NCBI RefSeq assembly: GCF_001570585.1
Contig: NZ_BBXF01000002.1
Location: 930,001 to 994,000, forward strand
Reading direction: 5' to 3'
Origin: Herbidospora daliensis
Lineage (GTDB): Bacteria; Actinomycetota; Actinomycetes; Streptosporangiales; Streptosporangiaceae
Length of the DNA: 64,000 nucleotides
Positions 19,077 through 27,056 of the stretch are shown here, piece after piece (the first letter of the stretch is position 1; every line of letters starts with the position of its first letter). A model generated the notes under the pieces. It searched no databases. It was not told where the DNA came from and saw nothing but the letters and a program-made list of their open reading frames with translations. A program made the position numbers and the translations under genes.

Positions 19077-20099
19077 TCAGCCCGCTCTCAGCGAGGTGTG
19101 CGGAGCCAGCCGGCGGGCCAGGTCGCGGGCCGCGTCGCGACCCGCCCGGTTCGCGCCGACCGTGCTGGCCGAGGGGCCGTAGCCGACGAGGTGGACGAGC
19201 GGCTCGCGCACGACCCGCGTGCCGTCGACGCGGATGCCGCCGCCGGGTTCGCGCAACTTCAGCGGGGCCAGGTGGCGAAGGTCGGCGCGGAAGCCGGTGG
19301 CCCAGACGATGACGTCGGCGGGGAAGACCTCCTCGCCCCACGACACGCCGCCGGGCACGAGATGCGTGAACATCGGGCGGCGGGTCAGCACGCCGCGTTC
19401 GAGGGCGGCAAGGACGACGGGCGTGTAGGTCAGGCCGGTCACGCTCACCACGCTCTGCGGCGGCAGCCCGGCGCGCACCCGGTCGGCGACGAGCGCCACG
19501 GCGTCGCGGCCGTCGAAGCCCTCGGGGCGGAAGTCGGGTTCCCGGCGTGTCGTCCAGAGTGTCGAGGCGGCCACCGCGCCGACCTCCGACAGGACGTGCA
19601 TCGCGGAATGCCCGCCGCCGACGACCACGACGTTGCGGCCGGCGAAATCGGCCGGGCCATCATAGGACGCGTAGTGGAGCTGCCTGCCGTCGAAACGCCC
19701 GGGATAGAAGGGCCAGTGCGGGCGGGTCCACGTGCCGGAGGCGTTCACGATTCCCCGGGCGCGCCATTTCCCGTCGACCGTGAATCCGGGCTCGACTTTT
19801 CCCACTTTGTACGGCCGCATGACGTCCAAACCCATTTGACTTTCATAAGCGGCGAAATATTCCGGTACGGCCTCCGCCGCCGGTCGCGCCGGGTCGACGG
19901 AAGGGCGCGCCATGCCCGGCAAATCGAAGATGCCGTGCACCCGATCCATTGTCAGCGTGGGGGATCGGTGCCGCCACGCCCCGCCGGGGGAGTCCTCCGC
20001 GTCGAGCACGACCTGCGACAAACCGAACCGCCGCAGGTGGTACGCAGCGGACAATCCGGCCTGACCAGCCCCGATCACCACAACATCGACATCGATCAC
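19077..20099 (-). CDS. NAD(P)-binding flavin monooxygenase-like protein
   Basis: 340 residues starting at GTG. The FAD-binding motif GAGQAGLSAAYHL (residues ~10-22) and a second nucleotide motif VVVGGGHSAMHV (~160) define a two-dinucleotide-binding fold; ATGFRADLRHL near residue 275 is the conserved ATG motif of FMO/lysine hydroxylase-like proteins. At 340 residues it is shorter than a full FMO (about 450), consistent with the small trkA/CzcO-like group. It probably oxidises or reduces a small molecule with NADPH. Divergent from the histidine-rich protein gene. Confidence 0.85.
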   Translation of the reverse strand: MIDVDVVVIGAGQAGLSAAYHLRRFGLSQVVLDAEDSPGGAWRHRSPTLTMDRVHGIFDLPGMARPSVDPARPAAEAVPEYFAAYESQMGLDVMRPYKVGKVEPGFTVDGKWRARGIVNASGTWTRPHWPFYPGRFDGRQLHYASYDGPADFAGRNVVVVGGGHSAMHVLSEVGAVAASTLWTTRREPDFRPEGFDGRDAVALVADRVRAGLPPQSVVSVTGLTYTPVVLAALERGVLTRRPMFTHLVPGGVSWGEEVFPADVIVWATGFRADLRHLAPLKLREPGGGIRVDGTRVVREPLVHLVGYGPSASTVGANRAGRDAARDLARRLAPHTSLRAG

Positions 20100-20223
20100 G
20101 ACCTACTCAACCAAGGCAACCCCGTGAAACTTCCCGATTTAACGGGCATTTACTGGCCGAGCTTTCCCGTGGCTTTGTGTGTGCTGCTAAAGGAGATCCG
20201 TCCGGATATTGCATGATCGGCAC

Positions 20224-21147
20224 ATGAGGTACGGAACGTACATGATCGCCCTAATCATGGGCCTCGGTTTCATGGGCGTCGCGCTTCCCGCGCAAGCTGC
20301 CCCGGTCTCCGACACCCAGATCATGGGCCACGCACCGGTTAAGCAGTACAAGAAAGCCAAGAGAGTCAAGGTGATCAAGTACCGGGTGAAGAAGCGGCAC
20401 ATCCGCATTCGCCCGAAGATTGAATGGCACCACATCCACCACTACCACCGGATCTTCCACACGAAGCACTGGCTGCACAAGCACCACCACCACAGGCGCC
20501 ACTTCGTGCACAGGCACCACCACCACAAGCACGACAACCACATCATCCACGACCGCTGCTTCAACAAGCACATCCACCACGAGCACGAGCACCTGAAGAA
20601 GCCGCGCAAGCACCACCACCGTCCGCACCACCACCACCAGCGTCCGCTGGTTCCGCTCGAGCCGCCGACGATGAACGGCTTCGAGGGCCTCGAGGGCGCG
20701 AACGTCGCCCCCGGGTCGGCGCAGCGTCTGGCTGTCGGTGCGTCGGGTCACCACGACCGTCACTGTGTCGAGGGCCACTTCTACGACGAGACCGGCGATG
20801 ACGGCCTCGACGACGAAGACGGCTTCGACGACGAGTTCGGTGGCGGCGCCACCGGCGGCTCGGCCGGTCCGGCCGTCGCGGGTACCACCATCACCGGCGT
20901 CGTGCACGTCGCCGGCAAGCCGGTGACCCTGCTTCCGCAGCTGAACGCTCAGGTCAGCGGCGGCAGCTGCCCCGCGGGTAGCACGCTGGTCGGCGGTTCG
21001 TGGACCGTTCCGCTGCTCAGCCAGGGCGTCCCGATGGCGCCCATCCGCAGTGCCGCCAGCGGCACGCAGTGGCAGATGCAGTTCATGAACACCGGCAGCC
21101 TGCCGACCGTCGTCACGGTCTCGTCGAGCTGCCTGGCCCACTCCTGA
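20224..21147 (+). CDS. secreted histidine-rich protein
   Basis: 307 residues, not a recognised family. Residues 1-26 are a signal peptide (MRYGTYMIALIMGLGFMGVA, cleavage after AQA). A basic linker leads into a segment (~60-140) packed with histidines, including runs HKHHHH, HRHHHH and RPHHHH. An acidic stretch follows (DDGLDDEDGFDDEF, ~195-208), then a glycine/alanine spacer and a ~90-residue domain with two cysteines (GSCPAG and SSCLAHS) that looks folded and beta-rich. The composition suggests binding of Zn, Ni or Cu outside the cell; this is inference. The start could be TTG 20209 or ATG 20224. An AAGGAG at 20189 precedes a 4-codon ORF whose TGA overlaps ATG 20224. Single gene, divergent from the monooxygenase. 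Confidence 0.75.
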   Translation: MRYGTYMIALIMGLGFMGVALPAQAAPVSDTQIMGHAPVKQYKKAKRVKVIKYRVKKRHIRIRPKIEWHHIHHYHRIFHTKHWLHKHHHHRRHFVHRHHHHKHDNHIIHDRCFNKHIHHEHEHLKKPRKHHHRPHHHHQRPLVPLEPPTMNGFEGLEGANVAPGSAQRLAVGASGHHDRHCVEGHFYDETGDDGLDDEDGFDDEFGGGATGGSAGPAVAGTTITGVVHVAGKPVTLLPQLNAQVSGGSCPAGSTLVGGSWTVPLLSQGVPMAPIRSAASGTQWQMQFMNTGSLPTVVTVSSSCLAHS

Positions 21148-21152
21148 GATTC

Positions 21153-21172
21153 ACTCCTGATTTCTCAGGAGT
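21153..21172. terminator. hairpin between convergent genes
   Basis: A perfect 8-bp inverted repeat (ACTCCTGA at 21153-21160, TCAGGAGT at 21165-21172) with a TTTC loop sits 6 bp after the histidine-rich gene's stop and includes the stop of the convergent MFS gene. It probably serves as a weak two-way terminator. Confidence 0.5.
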
Positions 21173-22304
21173 CGGCCGGTAGATAGCGGGTTGACAACCA
21201 GATCACCGCTCCGAGGACCAGTCCCACAGAAAGGGCCAGCCGAAGCGACGTCGCGTCGGCGAGGAACCCGATGAGGACTGGTCCGAGGAGCAGCCCGGCG
21301 TAGCCGATGGCGGCCGTCTGCGCGATGGCAGGCCCCGACTGCGCCGGGTCGGCCCCGCCCGCGAGCGACAACGCGAACGGGATCACGGTGGCCATCGCCA
21401 CCCCGGCGACCAGCAGCCCGACCAGCGCGACCTCGGCCACCGGCGCGCTGATCACCACCCCGAACGACAATGCCACCACGAGCCCGCCGAAGCGCAGGCA
21501 CGCGGCGGCGCCGTAACGCCTGCGCAGCCGGTCGCCGGCGAGCCGCGCGGCCAGCATGCCGCCGGCGAACAGCGGATAGCCGAGGGCGGCCAGCGACTCG
21601 GGCGCGCCGAGCACGTCGCGCAGGTAGAGACCGTTCCAGTCGCCCACCATCCCCTCGATCATGAACGCGGCGAAGACCACCACGCCCAGCACGTAGACCA
21701 CGGGCGGCAGCCGCCGGCGTACCGCCGCGCCGCCGTCGTCGGCGCCGGGGTCGGGCAGGTACGTGCGCGCCAGCGCCGCCGCGACCGGCAGGCTGGCCAG
21801 CGCCACCACGATCAGGTGGTCGCGGAACGACAGGCCCAGCCTGATCGCGCCGATCCCGATGGCCCCCGACGCGATGGCCCCGATGGACCACCCGGCGTGG
21901 AACCCGCTCATCAGCGACCGGCCGGAGGCGTTCTCCGCGACCGCGCCCTGGGCGTTCATCGAGATGTCGAACAGGCCCACGGCCACGCCGAACGCGGCGG
22001 CCGCGACGATCAGCGCGAGGTAGTCGGGCGCCAGCGCCACCCCGGCGAGGGTGAGCGCGCTGAGCGGCATCGCCAGGGTGAGCGACCGGCCGCTGCCCAG
22101 GCGGCGCAGCATCGGCCGGGAGCCCTGCATGGCCAGCAGGCCGCCGACCGCCCACGCGAGCAGCACGATGCCGAGCTGGGATTTGCTGAGATTGATCGTG
22201 TCGGTCATGGCCGGGACGCGGACCGTCAGCGTGCCGGACATGATGCCGCACAACACGAAGGACGACGTCGTTCCTAATCGGGCCCGGGTCAGGTCGGGGG
22301 CCAA
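21165..22304 (-). CDS. MFS transporter
   Basis: 379 residues with twelve membrane segments. The start region GTTSSFVLCGIMSGTLTVRVP and the repeated short GxxxG segments match the small sugar/fucose-permease-like MFS group. Substrate unknown. The start is a TTG at 22304 preceded by AGGA at good spacing; no ATG fits the first helix. It is divergent from the LLM oxidoreductase operon, about 82 bp apart. Confidence 0.85.
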   Translation of the reverse strand: MAPDLTRARLGTTSSFVLCGIMSGTLTVRVPAMTDTINLSKSQLGIVLLAWAVGGLLAMQGSRPMLRRLGSGRSLTLAMPLSALTLAGVALAPDYLALIVAAAAFGVAVGLFDISMNAQGAVAENASGRSLMSGFHAGWSIGAIASGAIGIGAIRLGLSFRDHLIVVALASLPVAAALARTYLPDPGADDGGAAVRRRLPPVVYVLGVVVFAAFMIEGMVGDWNGLYLRDVLGAPESLAALGYPLFAGGMLAARLAGDRLRRRYGAAACLRFGGLVVALSFGVVISAPVAEVALVGLLVAGVAMATVIPFALSLAGGADPAQSGPAIAQTAAIGYAGLLLGPVLIGFLADATSLRLALSVGLVLGAVIWLSTRYLPADS

Positions 22305-22386
22305 CAGGGGTCCTTTCGATCGGTCCCGCCAGGTTAGAAGACCGATCGGAAATGTGGGGAATTGGCCCGCATGTCACGATGGTTAC

Positions 22387-23268
22387 ATGCGTGCCGGAAT
22401 CACGATCCTGCCCGAACACCGCCGCCCCGAGCTCGAACGCCGCTGGCGAGCCGCCGAGGCCTACGGCTTCGCCCACGCCTGGACCTTCGACCACCTCGGC
22501 TGGCGCACCCTCATCGACGGCCCGTGGTTCGGCTCGGTGCCGACCCTGTCGGCCGCGGCGATGGTGACCTCGACCATCGAGATCGGCCTGCTGGTCGCCT
22601 CGCCCAACTTCCGCCACCCGGTGCCGTTCGCCCGCGAGCTCACCGCCCTCGACGACCTCTCGCAGGGCCGCTTCACGCTCGGGATCGGCGCGGGCGGCGG
22701 GGGCGGCTACGATGACGCCGTCATGGGCTGGAAACCCGCCAGCCGGTACGCCCGCTACGCCGAGTTCGTCGAACTGCTCGACCTGCTGCTGCGCGAGGGG
22801 CGGGTGTCGTGGTCGGGCGACTACTACGAGGCGGTCGAGGCCCGCAACGCGCCGGGGTGCGTGCAGCGTCCCCGGCTGCCGTTCCTGGTGGCCGCCGACG
22901 GGCCGAAGGCGATGGCGCTGGCCGCCCGCTTCGGCGACGGCTGGGTCACCCTCGGCGGACGCGGCCTCGACACGCTCGACGCGTGGTGGGACGCGGTCGC
23001 CGAATCCGCGCGCCGGTTCGACGACGCGCTGGCCGACGCGGGGCGTCCGCGCGAGGGGGTGCGGCGGTTCCTGCAGTCGGACTCCGCCCCTGTCTATTCG
23101 TTGTCGAGTGTCGAGTGTTATCGCGATTTTGTAGGAAGGTCTGCCGAACTCGGTTACACCGACATGGCCGCGCCCTGGCCGCGCGAGACTGGAATCTGGG
23201 CCGGGGACGAATCGGTCCTCGACGCGGTGGCGGCAGACGTGCTGCCGGAACTCAGAAGGGCGTCATGA
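22387..23268 (+). CDS. LLM-class flavin-dependent oxidoreductase
   Basis: 293 residues of the luciferase-like monooxygenase superfamily. It carries the TIM-barrel cues FAHAWTFDHLGW, the LLVASPNFRHPVPFARELTALDDLSQGRF strand-helix and GIGAGGGG. Members use FMN or coenzyme F420; actinomycetes make both, and the sequence does not decide. It starts at ATG 22387, and its TGA overlaps the ATG of the following Crp/Fnr gene by four bases (ATGA), so they form an operon and the regulator may control the oxidoreductase. Confidence 0.88.
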   Translation: MRAGITILPEHRRPELERRWRAAEAYGFAHAWTFDHLGWRTLIDGPWFGSVPTLSAAAMVTSTIEIGLLVASPNFRHPVPFARELTALDDLSQGRFTLGIGAGGGGGYDDAVMGWKPASRYARYAEFVELLDLLLREGRVSWSGDYYEAVEARNAPGCVQRPRLPFLVAADGPKAMALAARFGDGWVTLGGRGLDTLDAWWDAVAESARRFDDALADAGRPREGVRRFLQSDSAPVYSLSSVECYRDFVGRSAELGYTDMAAPWPRETGIWAGDESVLDAVAADVLPELRRAS

Positions 23269-23921
23269 CCGAGCTGTTCGACAAGCTCACCCCCCAGGAA
23301 CAGATCGACCTGCGGACCCGCGGCCGGACCCGCACCTGGGCCCGGGGCGAGATCGTCTTCACCCAGGGCGACCCCTCGACGTGGGTGCTGCTCGTCCTGT
23401 CGGGCAAGGTGAAGATCTCGGCCGCGTCCGAGTCGGGCACCGACGTGGTGCTGGCCGTACGCGGTCCCGGAGCGGTCGTCGGCGAGATGGCCTCCATCGA
23501 CGGCGAGCCCCGCTCGGCGACCGTCACCGCGGTCGAACCGGTCGAGGGCCTGGCCATCCGCGACTTCGCCGGGTTCCTCCGCGAAAACGGGCGGGTCGCG
23601 GTGCTGATCATGCGCACGGTCACCGAACGCCTGCGCGACGCCGACCGCAAGCGCATCGAGTACGGCGTGCTCGACACCGCCGTCCGGGTCGCCAACCGGC
23701 TCGTGGAGCTGGCCGAGCGCTACGGGGAGCCGGTGCCGGGCGGGGTCAGCCTCGAACTGCCGCTCTCGCAGGACGAACTGGCCAGCTGGGTGGGCTCCTC
23801 CCGGGAGGCCGTCAACAAGGCGCTGCGCGGATTGCGTGACCGAGGTCTGATCGAGACGGGCCGCCGGCGCGTACTTATCAATGACATGGACGGACTGCGG
23901 CGCCGCGCACGTCAGTCGTAG
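23265..23921 (+). CDS. Crp/Fnr-family transcriptional regulator
   Basis: 218 residues: a cyclic-nucleotide-binding beta-barrel (~10-125, with GEMASIDGEPRSATVTA as the phosphate-binding cassette region), a dimerisation helix, and a winged helix with SQDELASWVGSSREAVNKALRGL as the recognition helix-turn-helix. The cassette arginine (PRSATV) is present, so cAMP binding is possible. It is a second, distinct Crp homologue in this window, more divergent than the one at 43.3 kb. Translationally coupled to the LLM gene upstream. Confidence 0.9.
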   Translation: MTELFDKLTPQEQIDLRTRGRTRTWARGEIVFTQGDPSTWVLLVLSGKVKISAASESGTDVVLAVRGPGAVVGEMASIDGEPRSATVTAVEPVEGLAIRDFAGFLRENGRVAVLIMRTVTERLRDADRKRIEYGVLDTAVRVANRLVELAERYGEPVPGGVSLELPLSQDELASWVGSSREAVNKALRGLRDRGLIETGRRRVLINDMDGLRRRARQS

Positions 23922-24005
23922 TGAGTACTGGTTCACAGAACTTCCCGGCAGCCCGCCCTACTGTCGATCATGTTGCGGATTGGTGCGGGAAGGACGGATG
24001 TGGAC

Positions 24006-24455
24006 ATGAGCGACCGCCTGGCGGAGTTCGCCGCCGTCTATGTCACGCTCTACACGACCCACATGCTGGTGGACCACTGGATCCAGACCGACCACCAGGC
24101 CTGCACGAAGATCCAGCCCGGCTGGGCCGGCCGGCTGGCCAACACGTGGCACGTGCTCACGCACGTCGTGCTCGCCTTCGTCGGCCTGATGGTGCTGGTC
24201 TGGCAACTGGGCGCGGTCTTCGCCCCCGCCGACCTCGCGATCGGCCTGGCCGTCACGGGCGTCACCCACTGGATCGCCGACCGCCGCTGGCCGATCCAGT
24301 GGCTCGCCGCCAAGACCGGCCGAGGCCGCTTCGCCACGCTGGGCGTGCCGCGCCCCGGCCACGACGACAACCCGTCGATCGGGACGGGGGCGTATGTTCT
24401 TGACCAGACCTGGCATCTCGCCTGGCTCTTCGTCTCGGCACTGATCATCGTCTAG
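24006..24455 (+). CDS. DUF3307 membrane protein
   Basis: 149 residues with three or four hydrophobic helices and histidine/aspartate residues at helix starts (THMLVDHWIQTDHQ, GVTHWIADRRWP, LDQTWHLAWL). These match DUF3307 membrane proteins, of unknown function. The start is either ATG 24006 or GTG 24000; an AAGGA favours 24000 (five bases) while the family start fits 24006. It lies nine bases ahead of the PhzF gene, so both are probably co-transcribed. Confidence 0.8.
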   Translation: MSDRLAEFAAVYVTLYTTHMLVDHWIQTDHQACTKIQPGWAGRLANTWHVLTHVVLAFVGLMVLVWQLGAVFAPADLAIGLAVTGVTHWIADRRWPIQWLAAKTGRGRFATLGVPRPGHDDNPSIGTGAYVLDQTWHLAWLFVSALIIV

Positions 24456-24463
24456 GGGGCGTC

Positions 24464-25306
24464 ATGATCCTCAGGTACGCGGCCTTCACCGCCGACCCGT
24501 CAGGAGGCAACCCGGCCGGGGTCGTCCTCGACGCTACGGGCAGCACCGACGCCGAGATGCTCGCCGTCGCCGCCGAGGTCGGCTACTCCGAGACCGCGTT
24601 CCTGTTCCCCGAGGGCGGCGACGCCTACACGATCCGCTACTTCAGCCCCCTGGCGGAAGTCGCCTTCTGCGGCCACGCCACCATCGCCACCTCGGTCGCG
24701 ATCGGCGAACGCACCGGCTCCGGCACCATCCACCTGACGACCAAGGCCGGCCCGGTCGACGTCGACGTGGTCGCCGAGCCGAACGGCGGCCCCGTCACCG
24801 CCACCCTCACCTCGCCCCCCGCGACCACCCGCCCGGCCGACCCCGCCGACGTCGAAGCGGCCCTGCGAGCCCTCGGCTACACCCCGGCCGACCTCGACCC
24901 GGCCTTCCCGGTCCACGTCGCCAACGCCGGCATGAACCACCTGGTCGTGGGCCTGGCCTCGCGCGAACTCCTGGCCGCCCTCGACTACGACTTCGAGGCC
25001 CTCGGCGCCCTGATGGCCGCCCGCGACTGGATCACCGTCAACCTCTTCTGGGCCGAGTCACCCGTGATCTTCCACGCCAGGAACCCGTTCCCGCCCGGCG
25101 GCGTGGTCGAAGACCCGGCCACCGGCGCCGCCGCCGCGGCCTTCACGGGCTACCTCCGCGACCTGGCCCTGATCAAGGAAGACGACGTCGTCACCATCCA
25201 CCAGGGCGCCGACATGGGCCGCCCCAGCCTGCTGACCGCCGCCCCGCTCCCAGACGACCAGCGCATCAGAGTGAGCGGCCGCGCCGTCCGCTTCACGGAG
25301 ATTTGA
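24464..25306 (+). CDS. PhzF-family isomerase/epimerase
   Basis: 280 residues, the normal PhzF length. Conserved elements include the N-terminal GGNPAGVV, the catalytic Glu in EVGYSETAFLF, RYFSPLAEVAFCGHAT and the second-half GGVVEDPATGAAAAAFTGYL and HQGADMGRPS. The fold resembles diaminopimelate epimerase; PhzF itself isomerises a phenazine precursor. No other phenazine gene is nearby, so the role here is a housekeeping isomerisation of unknown substrate. Start ATG follows GGGGGC. Confidence 0.92.
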   Translation: MILRYAAFTADPSGGNPAGVVLDATGSTDAEMLAVAAEVGYSETAFLFPEGGDAYTIRYFSPLAEVAFCGHATIATSVAIGERTGSGTIHLTTKAGPVDVDVVAEPNGGPVTATLTSPPATTRPADPADVEAALRALGYTPADLDPAFPVHVANAGMNHLVVGLASRELLAALDYDFEALGALMAARDWITVNLFWAESPVIFHARNPFPPGGVVEDPATGAAAAAFTGYLRDLALIKEDDVVTIHQGADMGRPSLLTAAPLPDDQRIRVSGRAVRFTEI

Positions 25307-25323
25307 CAAGAAGTGAGGCATTC

Positions 25324-25863
25324 TTGAAACCGGCACTGTCGCGGCCCTGGTCGGCGGGGCCCTGGCAGTCGCCGACGACCGACTGGGCGGCGCTGCCCGC
25401 CCGGGTCCGTGATCAGCTCGACGAGCACCTCCGGCGACGGCGGCTGATCGCAGGCGTCGGCCTGTTGCGTCGCGAAGGCGGGCTGGATCCCGTGCCCGGC
25501 CTTCATGACGCGCAGGAGATGCTGCGGCGACGATTCGAGTGGCTGGCCGAACAGGGCCTGGTCGATCCCGAAGAACCGCCGGTCCAGGCGCCGCGGCTGA
25601 TCGAAGCGGCCAACACGATCAGCGACCCCGTGGTCGCGATCGAGGCGCTGTGGGACGGCGACACACAGGGCTGGTTCGTACGGTTGCTCGCGATCGTCCG
25701 GCGTCCGGGCAGCTTCGGCGAGCGGCAACTGGCCGCGTTCGACCATGCCGCCGAAGCCGTCGACAAAGGCCAGGCGGTGGCCCGCAGGCTCGGTGTGCCG
25801 TTCTTCTTCGCCAGCCCTGACAGGCCTGACGACGAAGCGCCACGCTGGTGGGAGTCGTTCTAG
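25324..25863 (+). CDS. hypothetical protein
   Basis: 179 residues with no motif I recognise. It is soluble, tryptophan- and arginine-rich, with alternating helices (for example HLRRRRLIAGVGLLRR, EMLRRRFEWLAEQ, QLAAFDHAAEAVDKGQAVARR) and a C-terminal PDRPDDEAPRWWESF. It starts at TTG 25324 (GAGG six bases before) or at TTG 25303. It lies between PhzF and the next unknown gene in the same direction, with 10 bp to the latter, so a shared transcript is likely. Confidence 0.6.
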   Translation: MKPALSRPWSAGPWQSPTTDWAALPARVRDQLDEHLRRRRLIAGVGLLRREGGLDPVPGLHDAQEMLRRRFEWLAEQGLVDPEEPPVQAPRLIEAANTISDPVVAIEALWDGDTQGWFVRLLAIVRRPGSFGERQLAAFDHAAEAVDKGQAVARRLGVPFFFASPDRPDDEAPRWWESF

Positions 25864-25873
25864 GTTGTCCACC

Positions 25874-26377
25874 GTGCGACGCCGAAGCTACCGATATGTC
25901 GGGCCGCCCGAACTCGCGGCCCTGGTCAGGCCGGACGCCGAGGGCCGACTCATTCGCTCGGTGGCCGACCTCGACGACTGGGCCGGTGAGCCGGCCGAGC
26001 CGGTCACCTTCGTCGTCGATCTCGACGGGCTGCTGCGGGTGGCGTCCCGCCGCAGTGAGCACGTGGTGTGCGCGGGTGGCCGCCGGGTGCTGAGCGCGGG
26101 CGAGATGAGGTTCAGCCGCGAAGCGGGCCACTGGGTGGTCGCCGAAGTGAGCAACCAGTCGACCGGTTACTGCCCTGACACGAGCTCGTGGCCGGCCGTC
26201 GCCGAGGCGCTGGACCGTGCCGGGCTGGCGCACCCTCCCGGTTTCACGCACGCCGTCGTCTTCCGCGGATGTCCCCGGTGCCGGGAGCTCAACATCGTGC
26301 GGGAGGACGACTTCGTCTGCGTCTTCTGCGAGGCCGACCTCCCCGAGGCGTGGAACGTCGACCCGCTCGCGGACTAG
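25874..26377 (+). CDS. hypothetical protein with C-terminal CxxC zinc motif
   Basis: 167 residues starting at GTG 25874 (TTG 25865 possible). The N-terminal half is a beta-rich region (VTFVVDLDGLLRVASRRSEHVVCAG), and the C-terminus has a treble-clef-like pair CPRC (near 137) and CVFC (near 153) that should bind one zinc ion. GYCPDTSSWPAVAEAL recalls actinomycete proteins of unknown function. It follows the previous unknown gene by 10 bp. The 3' end overlaps the convergent TenA gene by four bases. Confidence 0.6.
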   Translation: MRRRSYRYVGPPELAALVRPDAEGRLIRSVADLDDWAGEPAEPVTFVVDLDGLLRVASRRSEHVVCAGGRRVLSAGEMRFSREAGHWVVAEVSNQSTGYCPDTSSWPAVAEALDRAGLAHPPGFTHAVVFRGCPRCRELNIVREDDFVCVFCEADLPEAWNVDPLAD

Positions 26378-26997
26378 GTCGTGACGTCCCAGAACGCGAT
26401 CTCGTGTTCCATGCCGCGCAGGAACAGCTCCCTGGCCCGCCCCGGATGGACGTCGGCTTCGTCGATCATCTTGGCGATGCGTTCGGTGAGGGCCTCGAAG
26501 CCCGGGTCGGCGTAGGTCTCGACCCAGGCGCGGTAGCGCGGCGCTGCGGTCTCGGCCAGGGCCTGGCCCAGGGTCGAGTAGCCCCACATGCACGGGTAGA
26601 GCGCCGCCAGGCCCTCGCCGTAGTGGGCGGCGCTGTCGATGAGGAACTCGGTGTAGGCGGCGCACGCCTTGCCCTTGGCGGCCGTGTTGAGGTCGGCGCC
26701 GTAGCGGGCCGACATCGACCGGTGCAGGGAGAGTTCGTCGTGGAAGGTCGAGTAGGCGAGGTCGACCAGGTCGCCCAGATGGGCGTCGGGGGCCTGCCAG
26801 GCGAGCCGGGAGAAGACCCGGACGTAGTCGAGCAGGAACAGGTAGTCCTGTTCCAGCCAGGCCCGGAAGGCGGCCTCTGGCAGACTGCCGTCGGCGATCC
26901 CCCGGACGGTCGGATGGGCGAGCTGCCGCTCCACGAGGGGACGGCCGAGGCTGTGAAGTTCGGTGGAAAGCGACACGCTCCCATTTTTACCCGCCAC
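26374..26997 (-). CDS. TenA-family thiaminase II
   Basis: 207 residues, all-helical. Family markers: FRAWLEQDYLFLLDYVRVF, the YPCMWGYSTLG segment that carries the catalytic cysteine, and the C-terminal GMEHEIAFWDV with the conserved glutamate. TenA hydrolyses aminopyrimidines for thiamine salvage. The cysteine-containing form (TenA_C) is the salvage type. No other thiamine gene is adjacent. The start was taken at 26997; a later GTG at the eighth codon is also plausible. Confidence 0.88.
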   Translation of the reverse strand: MAGKNGSVSLSTELHSLGRPLVERQLAHPTVRGIADGSLPEAAFRAWLEQDYLFLLDYVRVFSRLAWQAPDAHLGDLVDLAYSTFHDELSLHRSMSARYGADLNTAAKGKACAAYTEFLIDSAAHYGEGLAALYPCMWGYSTLGQALAETAAPRYRAWVETYADPGFEALTERIAKMIDEADVHPGRARELFLRGMEHEIAFWDVTT

Positions 26998-27056
26998 GTC
27001 CGACGATTCCGCCGGGCGCTATGGTGTGGACGTCACGAGCGCCCGGGGGAGGACGC

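Noticed and set aside
23920-23937. CRP-like half sites AGTGA and TCACA upstream of the DUF3307 gene
   Set aside because: The spacer is eight bases, not the six expected for CRP sites, and the position is not linked to a recognisable promoter.
24464-25306. Phenazine biosynthesis cluster around PhzF
   Set aside because: No other phz gene is near; PhzF-like proteins are common housekeeping isomerases.
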